Assembly (NCBI GenBank): GCA_029250305.1
Contig: JAQXFM010000344.1
Span: forward strand, 1-5,448
Reading direction: 5' to 3'
Source of the DNA: Candidatus Poseidoniaceae archaeon
GTDB taxonomy: Archaea > Thermoplasmatota > Poseidoniia > Poseidoniales > Poseidoniaceae
Length of the DNA stretch: 5,448 bases
Part shown: piece by piece, positions 1 through 5,448 of the stretch
Numbering within the stretch: position 1 is the stretch's first letter
Layout of the letters: the number at the start of each line of letters is the position of its first letter
The notes under the pieces: generated by a model
What the model was told of the DNA's origin: nothing
Database searches by the model: none
What the model saw: the letters and a program-made list of their open reading frames with translations, nothing else
Made by a program: the position numbers and the translations under genes

Positions 1-495
1 GGGAACGGTGCTTGGAACAAGTCGACGCTTCCGTTGCAAATCGGATTGGCAGTTTGGGCGCTTGCTCACATTGCAAGTCTTTGGCAATTCAACTACCTGA
101 TGTCCAACGAAAGCACCATGCTCAACTTGTTTGGCCCATACAGCGATCGAGCAGTGGCTCAATACACTGACCTCGAAAACTATCATGGCTACTTTGGCTT
201 CTGGAGTGCTTTCTTCACCGGTATGGTCGCATTGCTCGTTGCGGGCATGGCCTCCGAACGCTGGTTCACTCGGTCGATGTTTGTCGGTTCAATGTGGGTT
301 TTGTACCTGGTTTCATCCGCTTTCGAAAACGGTATGTGGGACAACGAGAACTTCAACGGCAGCTGGGGCGCATTGATTTGGCTCGCCTTCACCTTCTTCA
401 TCAGCGCCATCATCTATGTGATCGGCACTGGCGACAAGTGGGGTGGATGGTCCAACCGCAGCGAATACGAACCTTCGGGCGCTCGACGGTTCTGG
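1..495 (+). other. N-terminal four-helix membrane module of unknown function, upstream of the catalytic domain
   Basis: Residues 1-165 precede the helix that I take as STT3 helix 1. Hydrophobic stretches lie at about 13-33, 66-83, 92-107 and 122-142. The segments between are polar and rich in aromatic residues and Asn (for example NESTMLNLFG and ENGMWDNENFNG). The last is followed by a Gly/Trp-rich loop (GTGDKWGGW). Ordinary STT3/AglB proteins begin almost directly with helix 1 followed by the acidic first loop, so this block is extra. I do not recognise the fold. Because the window starts inside it, the module may be larger. A small fused membrane partner, or a topology or lipid-binding add-on, is possible but unsupported. 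Confidence 0.6.
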
Positions 496-3400
496 AACGC
501 ACACTGGGCCAGCATCATGGTCGGTATGGCGCTCTTCTTCGGATTCGTTATTCGCGTCCAATGGTACGTCATCCCATCGATGAACTCCCTCGGGACCAAC
601 ACTTGGGACATGACCGGTGGTTCTGACCCTTGGTACATGAAGCGCGTCGTTGATTACATTCTCGCCAACAATGCACATCTTATCTTCGATGCGGATCGAA
701 CCTATCCAATCGGGGGCATCAACCCACGTCCTCCATTGTTTACATGGTCGATTGCAGTGTTGGCATCGCTCTTGCAACCATTCGTTGGAAGTGAGGATGC
801 TGTATGGTGGGCAATGTTGACTCTTCCAGCGATCTATGGTGCATTCACCATTCTCCCAGTCGCTGCGATTGCTCGTGAGCACATCAACGAGAAAGCGGGT
901 GTTGTGGCAGCTTGGCTCATCGCCTTCATGCCAGCCCACGTTTCGCACTCTACCTTCGCACTTGCAGATCACGACGCCTTCATCATGCTCTTCTTGACGA
1001 TGGGCTTCATGTATTGGCTTAAGGCCCTAAAGTACGCAGGAAGCGACCGATTGCTCCGAACGACCTCCCCTTCACTGGCCACCTTTGTCGAATCATTCAC
1101 GACCGTTGCGAGCCAACGCACAGCAGCGTTCTCGTACGCTGTTTTGGCCGGTGTTTCCTTTGGTGTCGTTTCCCTTGGTTGGAAAGGATTCGTCGTTGGA
1201 CCGTCGATTTTGTTCCTTGCATACGCACTTCAAGTTGCATTGAACATGTTCCGGCGCCGTGACTCAACCACACTCAACGTGTTGTTCATCTCAATGTTGG
1301 CCGTGAATTTCCTCATGGCCATCCCATTCTACGCTTATCCACAACTCAACTTGGTGACTGATGGAACTGGTTTGCTGCCTTTGTTGTTCATCGCAGTGTT
1401 TACCATCACAATTGCGTTTGTGACCACTGGATTCCGAGACAAACCTTGGCTTCTCGTCTTGGGCGCCCTTGCTGGTGGAAGCGCTGTGTTCTTCTCGGTT
1501 CTCTACCTCTTGAAACTCTCAGATGTGAGCAGCGCATGGGACGTTCTGTTCACCGGTGGTGGATACTTCGCCAAGTCCAAGATTTTCGGGACGATTGCTG
1601 AAGCAAACGCAACCGATCGGGGACAACTCTTTGCACAATTCGGCCCCATTACCTTCCTATTAGCGCTGGTGATGGGCATCTTGTGCCTTGTCTCCGGACT
1701 TCGTGAACGAAAGCAAACCAACCTCGTGTTCGGTGTTTGGATTCTCGCCGCATCCTACATGGCTTGGTCTGCTGCTCGGTTCATGTTCAATGCTACGCCC
1801 GCTATGGCCATTCTTGGCGCATGGGGTATCATTTCCCTCTGGAAGTGGGCAAATTGGGATGGAATGGTCCGATCTTGGAAGAAGTACGGTATTCGAACTC
1901 CTGAAGATCGCATTCGTGGTGCACGCAAAGCAATCTGGCGAACACCAAACTTTTCTGCTATCCTTCTGATTATGATCATGCTGTTTGGACAACAAGCAAC
2001 CTATGGGCTGGATGCAGCACTTCCTGCAACCGTCACTGCTGAAGATGATCTCGATGAAACAATTTACAACCTCATCCCTGACATCTTCCGACAGGAAATT
2101 GCCGGATTCTCATTGCTTGACGATGAGCCTTACAACGGCGATTGGTACCTCGGCACAATGGGCTCAGGATTCAACGACAACAGTTGGAACAATGCCTATG
2201 AATGGCTTGCTCAGCAAGACACGGATGAGGTCTATTCAGACCGCCCAGCGTTCGTCTCATGGTGGGACTATGGATTCCAAGCATTGGCATCTGGTGAACA
2301 CCCGTCGGTTTCAGACAACTTCCAGACAGGTATCCCAGCAACAGGTAACATGCTCCTCGCTCAGTCAGAGTCGGACCTCATCTCGATGTTCATTTGGCAA
2401 CTTGCTGAGGGTGACATTGCTTACAACACCGCTCGGAGTGGTGACTACGAATTCACCAACGGTTTTTCCAACATTTTGGCAAACCATCTCACCGCTGACC
2501 AACATGATATGTTTGAATCAATTAACATGAACTCTGACAGGGACGCACTCAAGACACTGGTCATCGAGAACAGTTTCAAGGTTGTTCAAACCAACCGTGA
2601 CATCGTCATGGCTCAAGGCTACCATCAAACAGACGGCCTTGTTGACTCCTCGACCATGGTCTACCGTCTTTACGATGATAAAGTCGTGATTGAGTGCACA
2701 GAACAAATTTCTGAATCCTGTCAGGGCACCGACTGGACCAACAAGAACCAAGCACAAACAACCTTCAACAACAACGTACGCTCATCTCAAGACACTGCAG
2801 AGGGAACATCCCACTACGTCATCAATGATTACTGGTATACTGCCGACATGATTGACGAATTTAATTCAGTATCGACACACATTCACCGAATGAACGCTCG
2901 CCTTGCAGTGACCGTTCAATTGTTGACGAATGTCATGGATGAATCGCAAATCGTTGACTTGTACGAGGATCTTATCACAGACCTCAACGACTACGAAGTC
3001 CAAGATTACAACGGCCTCCCTGGTGAAACAATCTCACGAGACCATGAAATCCGTTACTTTGCAATTGACAGCCGCCTCTATCCTCGTGCTGGACGTTACA
3101 CTGCTGACATGGGCTACAACCAAGGACAACCAATGGGTATCTTTGGTGCTCCGACTATTCTCAGTGGGCAAGACATTGGCACCTTCATGGATGAAGTCTA
3201 TGAAACAAGCCGTGGCGAATTCCAAGATGAGATGACTCGAGAAGAAGTCGATGCAGCAATCACTGAGGACTTCCTCAACCAGCAAGCCGGTGCAGACATT
3301 GATCCGCTTCAAGTACAGGATGTCCGTGTTGATCACAACCCACAATTCTTCAACACAATGTTGGCGAACACCTACGTTGGTTACGGCGCTTCAACCCTCG

Positions 3401-5448
3401 GAATTGATGCTGGATCATCGAATCCACAGCCGGCGCAACACTTTGGTCAACAAGGCAGCCCTGGCAGCGCTTTGAGTCAAGCTCTCCCACTCCCAGGTGC
3501 TATGTCGAATCACTTCGTCATCAGCAACTGGTACGATGCAGATCCAAACATCTCGATTGCGAACACAAACACCTACGTTAAGATCCTCAAGTACTACTCT
3601 GGTGCTGAAATCTCTGGTCAAGTCTCAATGAGTGACAATGGCCAAGGTCTCCCAGGCGTGCGTTTGCTCATCGAGCGGGACGCATTCTCTGGCGAAGATT
3701 CAGAAGATTTGGATTCTGACACCTATTGGGTTCCGATCGGCTTTGTCGATGCAGATGATGAAGGCCACTGGAGTTTCGATGCACCAGCTGGACGAATTCG
3801 TGTCTCCGCATTTGCTGGTGAATACGATCCAACCATCGCCCAAGACAGCATCCGAACTGGTGCATACGTCGACGGACTTGCTGACATTCTAACCGAGACA
3901 AACACCGACCGTAACATCAACGACATCACCGCTATTCTTGGTGAGGTTGCAAACATGACATGGTTGGGTGCCTCCCAAATGAACGTCACCGGTGACCAAG
4001 CAGACCGAATTGAACTCATCACTGAGCCTCTCAACATCGATGTGCAAAGCAGCGGTGTGTCCGGGCTTGTCTCGTGGTCTGGTGCAGAATCATTCAACGG
4101 CGACCCTCTTGTCGACACAACATTTGTTCTACGAAGCATCTGGTCCTTGACAGAGAACTACACGCTTACAACGACAAACGGTTCATTCACCTCTGAAGAC
4201 AGCCGCATCCTCCAAGGATCTGGTGAAGCGACCTTCACAGAAAACGGTACATTTGAAAGCGAAGGTGTTGCCTTTGCTCAAGATTTCACTGGAACCTTCA
4301 CACGTGCCATCGCTGACAAGCGAACGTACACAAGCAACGGTACATGGAACGGGGTTGGAAGCCTCGAAGCAAGTTGGATCTCCAACGAGACAGTTATGGA
4401 TTGTACCGAAGACAACGGCACATACTCGATGCCGACCAATGAAACAGTCTGTGTCAAGAGCACCTCTGGTGAACTGACGACCTACATGCTCGATGGTGAA
4501 GTCATCGCAAATGGGCGCCTCACCTCTGAAGGTGTCTCAACCCTCCAAACTGAACTCGTCAACGCTACATTTGAGGCAACTGGATCCTTCGAAGGAACAG
4601 GAACGCTCAATGGAACGGGTCTCTTCATTGGCAAGGGCACCTTTGCTGGATCGATGGTGCAACCTGGTTCATTCTACATCACTGGTCTCGTTCCGGGCAT
4701 GTACAACATGATCGCACAATTGGATAACGGGAAGGAAGTTTTGCTTCCAGACCCAGTTGATGTTGGTATCAATCCAACGTACGACTTGGACATGACCATG
4801 CCGGGTTCGTTGTTTGAAGACACACTCGAAGATTTCTTTGGAGAAGTCTATGGAAACGAAACCATTGAACTGATTGACACTGGCCTCGGTGAAACGTACG
4901 CAATTGACATCATTACCGACGAAAACGGTAGTTTTTCCTATGGACCACTGGCTCCGGGTGATTACTTCTACCGTGTTGACATCGACAACGATGGATGGTA
5001 TGAAATCAATTCGACCATGTTTGTTCGTGATGATTCAGAGAACTTCACATTAGAAATGGATGTTCCGGAAATGCACGATGTGACCGTTCAATTGGTCTCA
5101 CCAGTCGATGCACAGACTCAAGCAGCACTGATTTCAGTCGGTGACCGCGTCGTGACCTTCACCAATGATGATTCCATGATGGCACCAATCAACGCAACTT
5201 CAGATGCAACTGGTGTTGTGTACATTGAATTGCCAATGGGTGCATACACCATGTCCGATGACGCTGATGGCGACTACATCCTGTTCTCGACCTTTGAGTT
5301 GGAGCAAGAAGACATCTCCATTGATGGAAACTATGCAGTCTCAACATGGGTCAACGGAACAATCCGGACCCACCTTGATGCATCAAACTACTACCAGTGG
5401 GCCGCAGGAACGGATGAACTCAAATTGACAGAAAGCGATCCAGCCAGC
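1..5448 (+). CDS. aglB: Giant AglB/STT3-type oligosaccharyltransferase with long extracellular C-terminal extension (partial at both ends)
   Basis: Frame 1 is open over all 1816 codons, with no start or stop assignable. A hydrophobic helix precedes the first in-frame Met (residue 34), so translation probably starts upstream. The protein should transfer a dolichol-linked glycan to Asn of N-X-S/T sequons on the outer face of the membrane. Support: D209 in GSDPWY, D323-H-D325, T531-I-A-E534, A591-R-F593 and W754-W-D-Y-G758, in the family order with multi-pass helices between. Downstream, IRYFAID (1017-1023), GIFGAP (1046-1051), FFNTMLANTYVGYG and TYVKILKYYSGAEISG resemble archaeal AglB C-terminal blocks. 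Archaeal AglB proteins are usually about 600-1050 residues; this one exceeds 1816 because of an N-terminal membrane module and a sequon-rich tail. Five cysteines only. AGA and ATA codons appear absent. The family call is firm; the archaeal and Poseidoniales assignment is inference. Confidence 0.93.
619..636 (+). other. First-loop acidic motif G-S-D-P-W-Y (D209)
   Basis: Residues 207-212. In STT3, AglB and PglB an Asp in the first external loop, just after helix 1, contributes to metal and acceptor-Asn binding. Here D209 is followed by the usual aromatic residue and a helix (MKRVVDYI), and then by N-P-R-P-P. Confidence 0.85.
967..975 (+). other. D-x-D catalytic motif (D323-H324-D325)
   Basis: L-A-D-H-D-A-F follows a hydrophobic helix and the H-V-S-H-S-T segment. 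This is the second conserved acidic motif of oligosaccharyltransferases, used for divalent metal coordination and positioning of the glycan-lipid phosphate. Both acidic positions are kept. Confidence 0.85.
1591..1602 (+). other. TIxE motif of external loop 5 (T531-I-A-E534)
   Basis: The motif lies in a loop of about 40 residues between two helices, as in the family. The Glu of TIxE/SVSE motifs completes the metal site and the loop closes over the acceptor peptide. A sequon (N536-A-T538) follows directly, which could be glycosylated or simply fortuitous. Confidence 0.85.
2260..2274 (+). other. WWDYG sequon-recognition motif (754-758)
   Basis: The exact W-W-D-Y-G signature of STT3/AglB/PglB occurs in the context AFVSWWDYGFQA. 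In the family the Trp-Trp-Asp residues hydrogen-bond the +2 Ser/Thr of the acceptor sequon. Exact conservation is the strongest single piece of evidence for the gene call. Confidence 0.97.
2542..2565 (+). other. Candidate DK-type motif (D848-A-L-K-T-L-V-I855)
   Basis: This octamer fits the DxxKxxxM/I pattern that lies beside the WWDYG pocket in archaeal and eukaryotic enzymes. It starts 92 residues after the WWDYG Asp. In relatives the DK helix usually follows a YVxV-like strand. Here the clearest such strand (YVINDYW, 939-945) lies later and is followed by D949-M-I-D, which lacks the Lys. The assignment is therefore uncertain. Confidence 0.35.
3595..3825 (+). other. Prealbumin-like / carboxypeptidase-regulatory-like beta-sandwich 1
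   Basis: Residues 1199-1275 follow TYVKILKYY. They begin YSGAEISGQVS, with G-L-P-G-V-R-L-L-I-E-R strands, then a D-A-D-D-E-G-H-W-S-F turn and A-P-A-G-R-I-R-V-S-A. This is the usual pattern of these domains: an opening G-x-V strand, a G-V-x-L strand, a D-x-x-G-x-F turn, then P-x-G-x-Y/I-x-V. Archaeal AglB proteins often carry a similar unit near the C-terminus after the VKIxE-GA segment, so this is probably the last part of the standard enzyme. An acidic insert (1231-1240) sits in one loop. Confidence 0.65.
4234..4380 (+). repeat. Degenerate hexapeptide patches with an N-G-T-aromatic core
   Basis: Aromatic or hydrophobic residues recur every six positions in two patches: F1412, F1418 and then Y1443, W1449, L1455. 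Each has glycine or a small residue four or five positions later. N-G-T-F (1415-1418) and N-G-T-W (1446-1449) place a sequon inside the repeat. The spacing breaks between the patches (1424-1442). It is a weaker version of the regular array downstream and probably part of the same beta-rich unit. Confidence 0.4.
4570..4656 (+). repeat. Protein-level hexapeptide repeat, hydrophobic-x-Gly-x-Gly-x, about five units
   Basis: Residues 1524-1552 show an exact period of six. The hydrophobic position is F1524, F1530, L1536, F1542 and F1548. The third position is A1526, G1532, G1538, G1544 and G1550. The fifth is G1528, G1534, G1540 and G1546. Such regular short repeats are seen in beta-helix or beta-solenoid proteins, including bactofilin-like polymer-forming domains, and could also form a beta-hairpin stack. 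At the DNA level the units have diverged, so it is an old or selected repeat rather than recent slippage. Confidence 0.7.
4660..5448 (+). other. Tandem prealbumin-like beta-sandwich units 2-4 and start of a fifth, running off the window
   Basis: Each unit ends in a recognisable turn: GSFYITGLVPGMYNMIAQLDNG (about 1556-1577, quoted in outline), ENGSFSYGPLAPGDYFYRVD (1641-1660) and TGVVYIELPMGAYTM (1737-1751). These match the G-x-F-x-[IV]-x-x-L-x-P-G-x-Y-x-[VM] pattern of carboxypeptidase-regulatory-like and Cna-B-like domains, which are stalk or spacer modules on surface proteins. After 1780, STWVNGTIRTHLD looks like the opening strand of another unit. Units are about 85-95 residues and well diverged. 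There is no C-terminal anchor or stop in the window. Confidence 0.6.

Larger units (their letters stand above)
496..2010 (+). other. STT3/AglB multi-pass catalytic membrane domain
   Basis: Residues 166-670 hold about 13-14 hydrophobic helices. The first is about 169-191; others lie near 246-262, 267-290, 299-317, 325-342, 374-394, 396-416, 425-445, 457-476, 482-504, 546-566, 573-592, 598-616 and 652-668. The first external loop carries GSDPWY with D209, then R-T-Y-P and N-P-R-P-P, a typical lipid-linked sugar binding loop. D323-H-D325 is the second acidic motif and T531-I-A-E534 sits in the long loop between helices near 504 and 546. SAARFMFNATP (589-599) matches the conserved A-R-F segment after that loop. 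In this family these acidic residues bind the divalent metal and activate the acceptor amide. All appear intact, so activity is expected. Confidence 0.92.
2041..3570 (+). other. Soluble AglB catalytic and core C-terminal region
   Basis: Residues 681-1190 begin after the last membrane helix with an acidic stretch (TAEDDLDETIYNL), then reach WWDYG at 754-758. A region of about 180 residues separates WWDYG from the YVINDYW strand (939-945). It contains the C899/C907 pair and a beta-hairpin-like stretch (MVYRLYDDKVVIEC). Next come a helical segment (about 950-995), IRYFAID (1017-1023), GIFGAP (1046-1051), an acidic helical segment (1061-1095) and FFNTMLANTYVGYG (1116-1129). A Gln/Gly/Ser-rich loop (about 1138-1160) precedes LPGAMSNHFVISNWY. 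The order matches archaeal AglB, though some spacers look long. Only one N-X-S/T sequon (N1183) occurs in 681-1299. Confidence 0.8.
3952..5361 (+). other. Sequon-dense extracellular tail (17 N-X-S/T sites)
   Basis: I count N-X-S/T (X not Pro) at N1318, 1328, 1386, 1393, 1415, 1446, 1462, 1472, 1480, 1521, 1537, 1619, 1642, 1670, 1681, 1731 and 1785. That is about one per 30 residues, against one site in residues 681-1299. No hydrophobic membrane-length stretch occurs, so the whole segment should lie on the same outer side as the catalytic pocket. A small cysteine pair (C1468, C1484) sits in the middle. The segment is acidic, Thr/Ser/Gly-rich and likely all-beta. It resembles surface-protein architecture more than enzyme. 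Glycosylation itself is inferred. Confidence 0.75.

Noticed and set aside
100..120. Met34 or Met40 as possible start codon of the protein
   Set aside because: The frame stays open upstream, and a hydrophobic helix at about 13-33 in the same frame is consistent with the membrane module. No convincing ribosome binding site stands before either Met.
313..972. 219-codon open frame on the minus strand
   Set aside because: It is exactly antisense in register with the plus-strand codons. It exists because TCA, TTA and CTA codons are scarce there. Its translation is rich in Cys, His and Arg with no family features, while the plus frame encodes clear STT3 motifs over the same bases.
1985..2530. 181-codon plus-strand open frame in another phase
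   Set aside because: It overlaps the WWDYG region of the main frame. Its product is Ser/Thr/Gln-rich low-complexity sequence typical of an out-of-phase read.
3723..4139. 138-codon minus-strand open frame
   Set aside because: It lies opposite the main coding frame and has no recognisable domain. The opposite strand has conserved beta-sandwich and sequon patterns.
1..5448. Frameshift, gene fusion breakpoint or assembly join within the frame
   Set aside because: No stop, abrupt phase change or obvious change in codon choice was seen by eye. The same codon habits (CGA/CGT/CGC for Arg, no AGA or ATA noticed) run throughout, so the long chain looks genuine.
1..5448. CRISPR array, tRNA, rRNA, insertion sequence, promoter or terminator
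   Set aside because: No spaced direct repeats, cloverleaf-like segments, terminal inverted repeats or T-rich terminators were seen, and all bases are accounted for by one coding frame.

Overview
The whole 5448-base window is one open reading frame on the + strand, frame 1. It runs for 1816 codons without a stop and is open at both edges, so both ends of the protein lie outside the window. No other gene, RNA, promoter, terminator or mobile element can be supported, and every other open frame is a short shadow of this one.

The protein is a very large, multidomain AglB/STT3-type oligosaccharyltransferase, the membrane enzyme that moves a lipid-linked glycan onto asparagine in N-X-S/T sequons. 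The key family motifs are readable in order: a first-loop acidic residue (G-S-D-P-W-Y, D209), D-H-D (323-325), T-I-A-E in the long external loop (531-534), A-R-F in a late membrane helix (591-593) and W-W-D-Y-G (754-758). Residue numbers count from the first codon of the window.

Layout: (1) bases 1-495, an N-terminal membrane module with about four helices that I do not recognise; (2) 496-2010, the multi-pass catalytic STT3 domain; (3) 2041-3570, the soluble WWDYG-bearing part and the conserved strands after it; (4) 3595-3825, a prealbumin-like (carboxypeptidase-regulatory-like) beta-sandwich, about where many archaeal AglB proteins end; (5) about 3826-5448, at least 540 further residues dense in sequons, holding hexapeptide repeats and several more beta-sandwich-like units, still continuing at the edge.

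Organism: an archaeon is most likely, because of the AglB-type C-terminal region. The acidic, lysine- and cysteine-poor protein, roughly balanced base composition and avoidance of AGA and ATA codons suggest a mesophilic marine euryarchaeon such as Poseidoniales (Marine Group II). That placement is inference and cannot be proved from this window.

The most unusual point is the contrast within one chain. The soluble enzyme part (681-1299) has one N-X-S/T sequon in about 620 residues, while 1300-1816 has 17 in about 517. This suggests a glycosyltransferase carrying its own heavily glycosylated, surface-exposed tail.
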